DNA of 64,000 nt from Acanthochlamys bracteata (taxonomy: Eukaryota > Streptophyta > Magnoliopsida > Pandanales > Velloziaceae): positions 6,364,461-6,428,460 of the forward strand of contig CM034139.1 in assembly GCA_019914995.1 (NCBI GenBank), in the 5' to 3' direction. Shown here piece by piece: positions 46,241 through 57,311 of the stretch (positions are counted from its first letter, which is position 1; the number at the start of each line of letters is the position of its first letter). A program made the position numbers and the translations under genes. The notes beneath the pieces are model-generated. The model was not told the DNA's origin. It did no database searches and worked only from the letters and a program-made list of their open reading frames with translations.

Positions 46241-46705
46241 TTAAACTTAAAGTGAATTATTGAAAAATAATTAGAAAAAATAAATTGCTATAAATAGTGC
46301 TATTGAAGGTGAATTTAATTTTTTTTTAATAAAAGAAGTAAGTTGGAAGACACTTTTATGTTCTTTTATTTAGCTGAAAGTAATTTTTTAGTGAAAGAAT
46401 GTGATGAATTATAAGAGAAAGAAAAACACACCCAAATTTAAATTTTGGAGATAGATCAGATTCTCAGATAAGGAAAAAAGCTGAGGAACTCAACAATGGA
46501 GTGTATAATATAATAAAGTATAACAAGTTTTTGTTCCCCATGAAAAAATAAAAATGGCTGATTCCCTTTCGGTATGTTTATCTTCAATCGCACGGAAGAC
46601 CTAAAATATTTATTTACAATAATTCAGAAATACCCTATTACAAAATAATTTGTATAAATATTATTAAATTTATTTTTGAAATGAAAACATAAATTAGAGA
46701 TAAAT
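46241..46705. other. AT-rich spacer
   Basis: No gene recognised; A/T tracts and one degraded foldback (46230-46440). Confidence 0.4.
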
Positions 46706-46707
46706 GG

Positions 46708-46999
46708 CGTGTTTTAAATGACCGTAATTTTACTTTTTCCTACAAGATTTTAAATTCCAAACAGTTTTTATATTTTAATTATACAAAAAATTTAGAATTC
46801 TACTTTCACATGCGAAATTTTAATTTTAACTTTTTTATTTACATATTTCTCAATATAATTATATTTTTTAATTTTTAACATATTTTTAAAACCTATTAAA
46901 ACATAGATATTGAATTCTACTTCTATTTTATTTTTTAAAAAATTTTATTTTTTATGTTTTATTTTTATAAAACTCAGTTACGGGCAGTTGAAATCAGCC
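46708..46999. repeat. AT-rich foldback element, family B copy
   Basis: Left end GGCGTGTTTTAAATGACCG; the right end reads CAGTTACGGGCAGTTGAAAT, whose reverse complement resembles the left end. The interior shares the family B order with copies at 53925 and 61695 (for example TATATTTTAATTATA and AATTTTTAACATATTT). Target duplication not exact. Confidence 0.6.
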
Positions 47000-47745
47000 C
47001 AAAGTAAACACATTCAAAGTGTTATGTCTACGAGCAGTAAATTCCGGATATGTTTGATCAAATATTATTTAGGTACAAGGAGGTACTACGGAGTACGGAC
47101 ACCCTCCACTACTAGCTAGGTTGAGATAGTTTTTGTATTTTACAACGCATGCATTAGTTTCTTTTTTAATACATCGCAATTAAGTTTTACTTAAAAACTT
47201 AATTTTATTAACCTAGAAGTTTAAAAAAAGAAAAATTTTATTTTGTATGCGTGCATTATTTCTTACAATACATGATATTAAATATGTAAATTCCATTAAA
47301 TAATATTTTTTGTGAATATTTTTTCTAATTGATCACTTCCAAAATTTCACTTTTTGTAAGTAATTTAGTTAATTAATATTAAATTGTTGGTTTTTTGTTA
47401 AATTTTATAGGATTAAAATTTTAAAAAAGAAGAAAAGTATTTTCGAGAATGAAGAAGAAAGAGTACTCAAAAGTTAAAACCCTACTTTCTATATAATATA
47501 TAAAATTTCTTTTAGGAACCCAAGTAGAAAGTAGTACATCTAGATAATCAACAGTATTTATACGCTCCGCTAACAGTACCAAAAGTAAGATCTTTATAAC
47601 TAAATTACACATCTCATCTTCGACATGAAGACGATGGTTTTATTCATTTGGATTTTTATAGCAAGCGGCCACAGCCTCGATATGTACTTAAATCATACCA
47701 GGTAACATTTTCCTTACGTACTTTTAGCTATAACTTAGAAACAGT
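47000..47745. other. AT-rich spacer and LEA14 3' flank
   Basis: No coding sequence recognised. Confidence 0.4.
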
Positions 47746-48290
47746 CTAGAACATATCAGAGAGTGTTGGAAGCTTTTGCTCGCCCTTCTGTGACAGAGGT
47801 ATGGTGAATTTTCCAACAACAGGAAGATCGATAATGAGCTTAAGCTCAAGCTCGTAATCTATATCCCAATCATTCCCAGCATCTTTTGTGATGCTGATCA
47901 AGAAATCATACGGCACCTTGACTGGAACGTTCAGTTTTGTCTCGCCACTCGCCTCGATCCATCCCGGATCCGGCACCGTCCCTGACGCCACAACCCTGAA
48001 AATCAATCAATCATTCAACGAAGCTTGTTAGATAATTAGTCATGCATGAATAAAAATCAACGAATGTATTTGATCGAACAATACCGGCCGGCGCTTTTCA
48101 GAGTGTAGTGGATCTCACAGATGGGGAGACGGCTGCTATAAGGATTGTTGACGGAGACCTCAGCGTTGAACTTGGCACCATCACGGCTAACGCCTTTGAT
48201 GTCAACGTCTTTCACCGTTGCTTCTGGCTTCGGTACGTGAGCCACTTTCTCTGCAACGAAACCTTTCGCCTTGTTCACCAACGACGACAT
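47746..48290 (-). CDS. LEA14: LEA14 desiccation-related protein (LEA_2/WHy domain)
   Basis: Small soluble, structured late-embryogenesis-abundant protein of 151 residues, exactly the usual length. Exons 48290-48085 and 47995-47746 join within an Arg codon. The N-terminus MSSLVNKAKGFVAEKVAHVP is the classic LEA14 start, followed by KPEATVKDVDIKGVSRDGAK and VSVNNPYSSRLPICEI. The second exon gives the WHy-type beta fold with DPGWIEASGETKLNVPVKVP and the end LPTLSDMF. There is no signal peptide, so it is presumably cytosolic. LEA14 genes respond to drought, salt and wounding (family knowledge). A TATA box stands at 48384-48393. Confidence 0.95.
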
Positions 48291-48383
48291 CTTCTTCTTC
48301 TTCTTCGCTCTTTTCTTTGTTAGGTTGGTAGCAAGCTTTGCTCGATATGTAGTGTTTCATCTGAATCTGGCTGAAGATTGTGG

Positions 48384-48393
48384 TTTATATATA
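48384..48393 (-). promoter_or_regulatory. TATA box of the LEA14 gene
   Basis: TATATATAAA on the minus strand, about 95 bp upstream of the start codon, giving a leader of about 60-65 nt. Confidence 0.6.
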
Positions 48394-49164
48394 TGTTCAG
48401 CGAATTATTACATCTCGTCTCGATATGAAGCCTGTGTTCATTCAATGAGGTCGAGGTTTGGTGCACAAGTGGGTGCACGCAATCGTGACGCCTCGCACGA
48501 TACGGATTCTTGTTATTAAGTTTGATGCAGAAAATTTCTTTTCTCCTTCTGGATATGGTGCTATGGCCTACGAGCCACGTGCATGAAATGCGAAAGAATT
48601 TTGTGACAGGGTTAATGAGCTGCTTGTTCTAGGCTTCAGAATGAAACGTTTCGTGAGGTTGAAGCTTGCTACGTGTTGTAGTTGACTTAAACATTGTTCG
48701 ATAAGGTAGAACGGTAGTAATTCATTAGTAATTCATCTCGAATTATCTCTGCGCAGAAGCTTAGATGTTTCCAGGGTTACGATAATGTCTTTGCGTCTCT
48801 TTAAGTGAAATTGAAAGATCACCTTCTTAGGATAGTGACTTGGATACACTTTAATTCGGAAGCAGAAGCATTTGGAATCTGAGTTCTGTGTAATATCAGA
48901 GCATAGACAAATCCAGAAAGTTTAAAGTAAAGCCTGTGATGATTCTAACCAAGAGAACAAGCACGAGAGGAAATTTCAAACCATTTTCATTACCAATCCA
49001 ATAAATGATTAGACAGCTAATGTCCAGCATAAGCACATTGCAACAAGCAACACAACTTGGAATCCAATTCTGAATACGTGTAGCCTAATCAAATGCGACT
49101 CTTCAAGACTTCCAAAATGGACACAGTTATACAACAAAAGCGGCTAATGTAAGCTATAGACTTT
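48394..49164. other. LEA14 promoter and SGT1 3' flank
   Basis: No coding sequence. Contains one ACGTG core (GCCACGTGCA, about 48572), of the kind found in ABA-responsive elements, about 280 bp upstream of LEA14. Confidence 0.4.
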
Positions 49165-52100
49165 TTAGTAGTCCCATTTCTTGAGCTCCATCCCGTCTGG
49201 CGGGGTTCCCTCAACTTTCTTGGAACCAACATCTTTCCAGTTGGTTGATAACACGGTGCCATTTGATTCCACCTGAAACCAATTTAAGTACTCTTACAAG
49301 TTCGTTCAATGTGGAGAATTGCTTACTGCACACTAATTTGTATATTTCAACGAAAGCACCTTCCCTCCATGGGAGAGCGACAACTCGTACAAGGGGCAGA
49401 ATACTTACAAATGATTTCATCATTGCTCTTCTCATGTCTTCATCTGCATCTTTGTATATTTCACGGAACATTTTGTTCAATGCTGCATCTCCATCTAGCT
49501 TCTCGTCTTTTTCCTAAGGGTACATAAAGATCAGGATCGAGGTGTAAGCACATGTCGAGTTGCAAAGATTTTTTAAACAAACTAATTCATGGTACTCAAT
49601 TTATCTTGCTATCTTACCTCCTTTTTCACTTCGGCTTCGAGCTTGTCCCAATCAACTTTGCCTCTTGAAGAGGGATAGAACGGCAGCTTTTCAGACTTCA
49701 GAGCTTGATAATCCAAAACCACAAAATGGCAGATTATTAGTACCCTTGACGGTGATACATTGACATCACCCCATCAACAATCAAGGGCAAAGTATAATTA
49801 CAAAACCCCATACAAGTGGTGGCACACACGAGATTAATTTCCTAACAAGGTTATAAAAAGGAATTTAAAACGAATCAGTATAATTGAATAGATGATCCTT
49901 CAGTATTAGATCATCAACTTAGAAATACATACTGAATGAGCTACGAGGTTAGCATCAGGTGAACTAGAATTACCTGAGGACGGATTAGGCTTCTGAGAAA
50001 CAGTGTTTCCTCCATTAAATTCTAATGTTTTCCATGTGACAAACTCAACTTTCGCAAGCCGAATCTCAACTTTGGAAGATAGCACTGAATACTTACATTT
50101 TTCTGGAATAATCTACTCAACAGAAAATCCAACAATTAACTTTGAATGGATAAGGATATTAAACATAGTTGATAAACCATTTACCAACACCTGGAGCACC
50201 AAGATCCATAATGTAAATATGAAAATGGATTTGAAGGCAGTCAATAATTAGCATAAGACCTCTACCTTAATATATACTTAAACATGTACATGCATGCACG
50301 CAGACATATAAACATGGTTGAGGGTATACCTTTCCAAATAGACGTGGCTGAAAGTGGTAGGCTTCTTCACCAGGTACATTGATGGAAACACTCAGCTGAA
50401 AAGGAAAATGTAGCAAGCATTATCAACATTTGGTAGAAACTGCTTGCAGCTCATACCATTGCCAAAACAATAATAAACTATACAAAGTTTGAGCACGTAC
50501 AATCTGTTCACCGAAATCAACAGTCACATATTCAGGAGGAATGCCCTTTGCAAAAATATTCACAACTGCTTCACTATTGGTGTTGTAGAAGTCATGCCTG
50601 CAAGAGAAAATACAACCGGCCATTAGAAAGTGAAAACCTTGAAGCTGGATGTATTGCTCCATTCTAACAGCGTAACAGAAGCACAATTAAATTCTAAAAC
50701 AGGTCGATAATAGCTTAGATTGGACTGCTTTGACACAAACTTCTACACTCAGATATTGGCACAGCAAAATAGAGTACTTACCGTGAAAGTGATACGCTCT
50801 TAAGATGTGCCATACAGTCTTCACACGAGAAAAGTGCAAAAAGAAACTAAATGCACTTTAAATGGGATGCCACGAAAAAATTTGGTAAGTGTTCATCAGT
50901 ACCTATATTTTGCTTTACTTTGAAGTACAGGCATAGAATTGGTTCCCACATTATGTGCTACATTGTTCTTTGAAGCTTCACTAACTGAACCAGTTGAAGC
51001 ATCAGGTGTCACCGCTTTAGGGGGTTCTTTAGTTTCCTCTACACAAAAAATGAGCGAGCTCAAGATAAGTTAGTTATGGTGATAGATTATAACTAAAGCC
51101 CCAAATTTAATTTCATCAAGTTCAACAATTTTGTATTACAGGGTTACCTGCACTTGCACTTTGATCATTACATTCCTTCAGCAATTTCATAAATCTTGAA
51201 TCTCCAGGTGCCAAGGACAAACCAGCTTCAAGAGCAGCCTTCGCTGTCTGGTACTCTTCCAGTTTAATGCATGCAGTTCTGAAAGGCAGACAGTCAAAGA
51301 ACAGATTAACTGGAAATGAAAGAGCTTTGCAATCGTTAAATGTTAGCTACATGTGATTATATGAATTGATGACGAATAATAGCAGGGCAGGATTCAGAAT
51401 TGATACTCATCAGCTACTACTGTCGTCTTAGCTGTGAACATTGTTTGAATATCACATCACTGGATTAGTTCAACAACAAAGTCATGTTTCTTCTCAAGCA
51501 ATGAATTTTTCAATAGAATGCTAAATGAAGCTGCATGCTACTTACCTATGCTAACCAAATCTTATGAGAGGACTAAATTGTTGCAAAACCATTTACTTGA
51601 AGAGCGGTATTCTTTTTGCTTACTTATACTAAGGTAAAACATACAAAACAGACATTAAGCTTTGAAGTAACAAAAATGTGATCTCTCGCAACTTTCTTAT
51701 GTTCAGCTAAGGACTAGTGCGTTCAAACTGACAAACCAGATCTTTCTAGTCCAGACTTAGCGCCTATTTTTCACGTCATTCTCCAGTAACATGTGAATTT
51801 TGCTTATTCCACGATAAAGCCTATCCACTAATCTAAAGAGGTAGCAGCTTCAGGAATATCAGACTTACCCCTTCCGTAAGTAACCTTTGGAAAGAGAAGG
51901 GTCCAATTCAATCGCTCGGTTAGCATCAATCACAGCATCTGTTCAAGCACTCCCATGAATATAGAGTTGCAGTATAAGTGGTAAACAGTGCAAGGAAAAG
52001 ACTTAAAAACTCAGAGAAATAAAATAACTAGCTTAACAACATACTTATAAGGAAAATGACTAGACTCCAAATTCAGCAAAGAATATGGTACTCTTAATCT

Positions 52101-52965
52101 GTTAACAACAACTTTAATTTCTATAATTTCACAGAGACCATAATTGGAGGAACTGGAGTTGCCATTAGATTAAGCATTTCATCCCTTAAGACAGCAGACT
52201 ATGTCAAAAGATAAAAGCATGTCAAGAACTACAAGGATTTGATTTGCTCTGATGACATATCTAAAGAAATAAGAACACACGGACTTTTATACTTAAGAAG
52301 TCCCAACTTATATTAATTAATATATAAGGTCTGAGTACCTTTGTCTCAAAAAAAGTACTTGGGTCCTGACAAGGCAGACAATGCACTTTGATATTATGAA
52401 GGTTTCTTTTTATTTAAAATGCTGTGACCTACTATAGGCTATAATATTTGCTATGTGATCCTGATCTACTGTTGTGTGTAAACTATGCATACTGAAAGAA
52501 CCTCAACAGAAAGCAAGGTTAGAAATTAAACCTAAATAGGTAAATTTAAGGCCGAGCAAAGCTAGTCAATCGGGTTCATATTGAAGGGCCACACAACTCA
52601 AAACAAACAAGTGAAGAATCCAACTCACAGTTTCATGCATGGATCTAACCATCTATTATTATACCATAGAACTAGTGTTTAACAGATAAAGCATCCTACT
52701 GTTCCAATCAGAATATCTTAAGAATAAGAATTCAAACAATTTGGATCAATTTGGAACAGAAGAATCAGCCGTTGACGAAGTAAAAACACTAGATAAGTAA
52801 TTTACCGGTATAGTTGCCAAGTTTGATATTGGCTTGCGCACGATCAGCGAATAGATTCGCGTTGGAAGAATCCTTTTCAATCGCCTGTGAATACAGATCG
52901 ACGGCGAGGTCGAAATTATCGTCCATGAAAGCTTCCTTCGCTTTCGACTCGAGATCGCTCGCCAT
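49165..52965 (-). CDS. SGT1: SGT1 co-chaperone (TPR-CS-SGS)
   Basis: HSP90 co-chaperone required for NLR immune receptor stability and for SCF ubiquitin ligase function. 365 residues from ten exons: 52965-52806, 51938-51869, 51278-51148, 51038-50903, 50597-50501, 50395-50330, 50112-49974, 49703-49618, 49513-49409, 49272-49165, all in phase. TPR repeats span about 1-115 ([40 protein letters not shown]). A variable linker is followed by the CS domain, about 165-255 ([48 protein letters not shown]), which binds HSP90 and RAR1. The SGS domain (about 276-365) has [20 protein letters not shown] and ends [13 protein letters not shown]. Its length equals that of plant SGT1. The start is the first methionine matching the family. 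Intron 4 contains an unused exon-like element (see separate entry). Confidence 0.96.
50782..50818 (-). other. Cryptic 37-nt exon in SGT1 intron 4
   Basis: Inside the intron at 50902-50598, a pyrimidine-rich tract ends in GTGTGAAG (AG at 50820-50819). After 37 nt there is a strong donor, CACG|GTAAGTAC. If included after exon 4, the phase gives a TAA stop within seven codons, and 37 is not a multiple of three. It would truncate SGT1 at the start of the CS domain. Unverified; possibly a poison cassette. Confidence 0.35.
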
Positions 52966-53300
52966 CGTTAGCTTTCCAAACGAGAAGTCGATCGACCGAC
53001 CAATCAAAGACTTAATCGGAACAAAATCTAAGAGAAGACGAAGTGGTGAAAGAAGGGAGAGTAAAATGTTGGGGAAAAGAAGAAGAGCGAAATAATTTGC
53101 AAGGAAATTCTATGTTATGTTATGTCGAGAGAGTTCTTGCAAGATAGATACTAGCAGTAGTAGGCAGAGCGCGCGTTGACTTCAAACTTGTTTTTCATTA
53201 TTTAATTACGACCAAAACCAAAATGGTCGTGATCGTTCGGCCTGTTTAAAAGCAGCCATATAATGTTGTAGACTTGTCCTAAATAAGAATTACTTTTTGT
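52966..53300. other. SGT1 leader and promoter
   Basis: The frame continues open a little upstream of the SGT1 start, but the MASDLE methionine fits the family. No other gene. Confidence 0.4.
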
Positions 53301-53304
53301 AAAA

Positions 53305-53525
53305 GTAAACCGTTCGAAAGTATTTATAAAATAAAAATTTTTAAATAAAAATTTAGAAAATAAATTTATTTTTTAAAATTTAAAAAGTAATAAAAAATAT
53401 ATAAAACTTTTTTATATTTTCAATTTAAAAATTTTGTAAAAAAATGTAAAAGATTTATTATAAAATGTGAAGTATTTATTTGAAAGATAAGTATTTTGAA
53501 AAGTAATTTCAAACGTTCTCAAATC
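53305..53525. repeat. AT-rich foldback element, family A copy (inverted)
   Basis: Left end near CCGTTCGAAAGTATTTATAA and right end near AATTTCAAACGTTC. The interior is the reverse-complement family A core. It lies within 350 bp upstream of the SGT1 start codon. Confidence 0.55.
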
Positions 53526-53924
53526 TCAAGTTACCTTATTTACCGCATTTCTTTAGAAAAATACATTTACCTTATCTACAACTCAAAACTCTCGTACAGC
53601 CCAGCACGTAGTTGTAGTCTTCTGTTTCTAAGGTTAAAATTTGCCTACCAACAAACTGGACGTAGGAAGCTTCCGCACCCTAAAACTAATAGGAAAAAAT
53701 AATTTTTTCTAGCATGAGAATAGCTCTTCATTAAAGAACATATGCTTGTCATTATAAGGAAACAAACAGATGAAGAAAGGAATAAAAGGACAATTGCATC
53801 ACACTTAAGCACATATCTCTTTCTTCATTGATGTATACTTTGCAACTATAGCAACATGCTTTAGTTCAACTAAAATGATCTATCTTAGTTAGTGATGAAT
53901 AAAGTTAGAATTAGATTAGAAACG

Positions 53925-54215
53925 TGTTTTAAATATCTGTAATTAAATTTTGTAAAAATAAAAATTAAAACATAAAATTTTTTAAAAATTAAATAGAAGT
54001 GTAGTTCGATATTTATATTTCAATAGTTTTTAAAAATATGCTAAAAATTAAAAAATATAATTGTATTAAAAAATATGTAAATAAAAAAAATTAAAACTAA
54101 AATTTCGTATATATAAATAAAATTTTGAATTTTTTATATAATTAAAATATATAAATTATTCGGTATTTAAAATTTGATCTAAAAAAATAAAATTAAGAGC
54201 GTTTAAAACACCTGA
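53925..54215. repeat. AT-rich foldback element, family B copy
   Basis: Left end CGTGTTTTAAATATCTGTAA and right end GAGCGTTTAAAACACC. The interior is in the family B order, inverted relative to the copy at 46708. Target duplication not resolved. Confidence 0.55.
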
Positions 54216-54890
54216 GGTGGGGAGCAAAGATTTCCATCACCTTCTCACAGGGGTGATTGTGAATCCGGGGTGATTGTGAATCCCTTCATAGGTAGTAACG
54301 ACCATATATGGTGCTGTCTTTTGCAAGACTTTGACTTGCTTCTTCACTTCGCATGCGTGATGCGTGCAACGGTAGTAGCTTCTGGGTCCATTACAGTTTG
54401 CCACACAAATTTGACAAAAGTTAAGATTACCCTGACCAAAGCTGCCTTTATACGAACAAATTATACCTTAAATATATAGGTCGTAAATATGCGAACTTGA
54501 TCGCGACTCGTGATTTCGAGTTAATTTGTTACATACGGTCTCTTCCAAAGACGTACGTCAATGCCTAACTAGCTAGTGGCTGGAGCTAGCCATGGGAGGT
54601 GATGATCATTCAGGTGAAGATATCCAGACCTGGGAAAAGGCACTGTTCTTTACTGCTTTCCGGCCATACTTCCTCCAATGATAGCCGTCATCCAATTGAT
54701 CTTTAACAATCAAGTTAACAGGCTTACCTGCCTAACATCCACCTACAATTCTTTTTATCAATGTGCAAGTCTAGCTTTCTCTGAAATGTTAGTGCCAGTT
54801 TGGAACTTCTTTGTGTTCCGCTTCTATAACTTTGTGTACAGAAATTTGTACCGTGAAAATACAAATTTTAAAAAATTGATACCAAACACT
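54216..54890. other. Intergenic, nothing recognised
   Basis: A short direct repeat GGGGTGATTGTGAATCC occurs twice in a row at about 54250-54284. No gene recognised. Confidence 0.4.
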
Positions 54891-54897
54891 GAGGGAT

Positions 54898-55147
54898 CTA
54901 AGGGGACGTTTGAAATTACATTTTTCAATTAAATTTTTTATTATATATTTTTTAATATATATTTTATAAGTATTTAAAAAATTTATTTAAAAATTTAAAA
55001 AGTATAGAAAAATTTTATGCAGTAAAATTTTTTTATTTTATATTTTTATTAATTTTTAAAAATAAAAAAATAAAACTTAGTTTTAAAAAATAAAATAGTT
55101 TTTATTTTATAAAAATTCTATTTTATAAATATTTTTAAACGCCCTTT
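54898..55147. repeat. AT-rich foldback element, family A copy
   Basis: Begins GGGGACGTTTGAAATTACA and ends TTTTAAACGCCC, an imperfect terminal inverted repeat. It has the most complete family A core in the window. It lies about 350 bp upstream of the PPR gene. Confidence 0.65.
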
Positions 55148-55496
55148 TACTCTTCTCTTATAACTTTCCAGCTTTTTAAGCTAATTGATCTGAAAACTCT
55201 GTTGCTGTCGATGTTCTAGTCAATCAATCTCTTCATGTTTTCTGATGAATTAGTTTATCAATCCTTTTGTTTGCTGAATTGTATCATTTTCGCTGCACGT
55301 GTTTCTACTACATAAAGCTGCTAATCAGGTTATAAGTTAGACATCCGGGTATTTACGAATCAAAATTCAAAAAACTCGGTTACAGTTTATAAAAGAAAAG
55401 CTGAGCCCGTATGATAAGTATTTAACGTCTTTTTTCAGTTTTTCTTTTTCATTTCTTCTAAATCTTCAAATTCATCTCTTCCGCCAAATTCGACCC

Positions 55497-57311
55497 ATGC
55501 GTTCTTTCCAGCGACATGTCTACCGCAGGATTCTACCGGCTATCTACCGCCGTGAATCCACCGCCTCTGCCGCTGTTGATTCCAACTCTCCCACTTCCAT
55601 CCATCGCACTCCGCCAAGAAACAACGTTCTCCGTTCCCTCTTGTTCTCTGCTGACCCTAACAAACATGCGGAAGCCCTTTCTATTATACATGAAATGTTT
55701 GATTCCAACTTCCCGAACCTTCCTGACTCCGCTACCTGCTCCATATTAGTCTCTGCGCTTGCGCAAAACTTTAAATCCCCAGTCGACGGCAACACCATTG
55801 CCCTCATCACCCAATTGATTAAACACAAAGCTTTCCCTCTTGACACTTTCCGATTCACCCAACTGATTACTCGTCTCTGCCGTGAACGCAGGATAAATGC
55901 TGCGTGGGACATTGTTCATGTTATGTTTGATGCTCGAGGACCTATTGAAGCCCCTACCTGTGACGCCCTTCTCAGCGGTATTGCCAAGGATCGTGATTTC
56001 TCCAGGATGAATCAGTTGTTTAGAACTATGAATGACAATGGTGTCCAACCAAGTCTTGTTACTTATGGTATTCTTGTCAATCACCTTGCTACGTCCTGCC
56101 GTCTTGAGGAAGCCCACCACCTACTTGACGTAATGTCCCAGCCTAGCTCTAGTGTGCGGCCAGACACAGTTATTTTCAATACTCTCATAAATGGGTTTTG
56201 CAAAGCTGGAAGGGTTTATGAAGGTCTAGCATTGCTTGAACGAATGAAGGGTGAGCAGTGCTGTTCCCCAAACACGATCACATATAACTGCCTGATAGAT
56301 GGATTCTGCAAGGCAGGCAATGTCGATGCAGCTGATGAGCTTGCTGCTCGGATGGAGAATGAGGGAATCTCTCCCAGCGTAGTGACATTAAACATTCTTA
56401 TTGCAGGGATGTGTAACATTGGGAGGGTTAACAGTGCCCTCCGCTTCTTCAATCAAAAAAGGCGTGAATGGAAAGATGCCAGAGGAAATGCTGTTACCTA
56501 CAGTACCCTTATTGGAGCGTTTCTTCATTCCAACAATGCTAACAAGGCCATGCAGTTGTATGATGAAATGGTGCAGGCTGGACGCTTGCCTGATGCTATC
56601 CTATATTACACACTCATTTCAGGATTGACACAGACAGGGAGATTGGAGGATGCTTGCTCTGTTGCCACAGCCATGAGGAAGGAAGGGTTCAAACTTGATG
56701 CAAAGAGCTATAATGTGTTGATCGGTGGGTTCTGCAAGAAGAAACAGTTGGGAAAGGCGTGTGAGATGCTTGCGCAAATGGAGCAGGATAGGATACAACC
56801 AGACACAATCACCTTTAATACTCTGATCTCTGCTTGTTGTAAGGCTGGAGACTTCTCAACAGCCAGTCAGTTGCTGAGCAGGATGGTTGAGGATGGCTGT
56901 CAGCGAACTGTTGTCACTTATGGGGCCCTGATACATGGCTATTGCCTTGCTGGTAATCACGAGGAGGCATTGAAGATTTTCCATAGCATGCCATCTTCTG
57001 GTATTGAGCCCAACACTGTGATTTATAATGCTCTTATTGAATCTACGTACAAAAGAGAACCCACTGCGGTGTTGTCCTTGTTTAATGAAATGCACCAGAA
57101 AGGCGTCCCTCCGAATGTTACCACATACAATGCAATTTTTAAAGGCCTTCAAAAGTGTAATATGCTAGAGGAGGCCTTTCAAGTAATGGACCATATGAAA
57201 CAACAGGGTTGCAGACCTAATTATGTTACAATGGATATTTTGACGGAGTGGCTATCAGTAGTTGGTAAGCTTGACCAGCTACAACATTTTATCCAGGACA
57301 AAGTTGATTAG
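55497..57311 (+). CDS. Pentatricopeptide repeat protein (mitochondrial-like)
   Basis: Intron-less P-class PPR protein of 604 residues. The N-terminal 35 residues are rich in Arg, Ser and Ala without acidic residues (MRSFQRHVYRRILPAIYRRE), as expected of a mitochondrial presequence. From about residue 85 to the end come roughly a dozen 35-residue repeats with the usual phrases (DTVIFNTLINGFCKAGRVYE, NTITYNCLIDGFCKAGNVDA, PDTITFNTLISACCKAGDFS, RTVVTYGALIHGYCLAGNHE). The ending RPNYVTMDILTEWLSVVGKL resembles the At3g61520/At5g28370 group. There is no C-terminal E, DYW or SMR domain, so a role in stability, splicing or translation of organellar RNA is more likely than editing (family inference). 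The RNA target cannot be told from this. Confidence 0.95.
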   Translation: MRSFQRHVYRRILPAIYRRESTASAAVDSNSPTSIHRTPPRNNVLRSLLFSADPNKHAEALSIIHEMFDSNFPNLPDSATCSILVSALAQNFKSPVDGNTIALITQLIKHKAFPLDTFRFTQLITRLCRERRINAAWDIVHVMFDARGPIEAPTCDALLSGIAKDRDFSRMNQLFRTMNDNGVQPSLVTYGILVNHLATSCRLEEAHHLLDVMSQPSSSVRPDTVIFNTLINGFCKAGRVYEGLALLERMKGEQCCSPNTITYNCLIDGFCKAGNVDAADELAARMENEGISPSVVTLNILIAGMCNIGRVNSALRFFNQKRREWKDARGNAVTYSTLIGAFLHSNNANKAMQLYDEMVQAGRLPDAILYYTLISGLTQTGRLEDACSVATAMRKEGFKLDAKSYNVLIGGFCKKKQLGKACEMLAQMEQDRIQPDTITFNTLISACCKAGDFSTASQLLSRMVEDGCQRTVVTYGALIHGYCLAGNHEEALKIFHSMPSSGIEPNTVIYNALIESTYKREPTAVLSLFNEMHQKGVPPNVTTYNAIFKGLQKCNMLEEAFQVMDHMKQQGCRPNYVTMDILTEWLSVVGKLDQLQHFIQDKVD

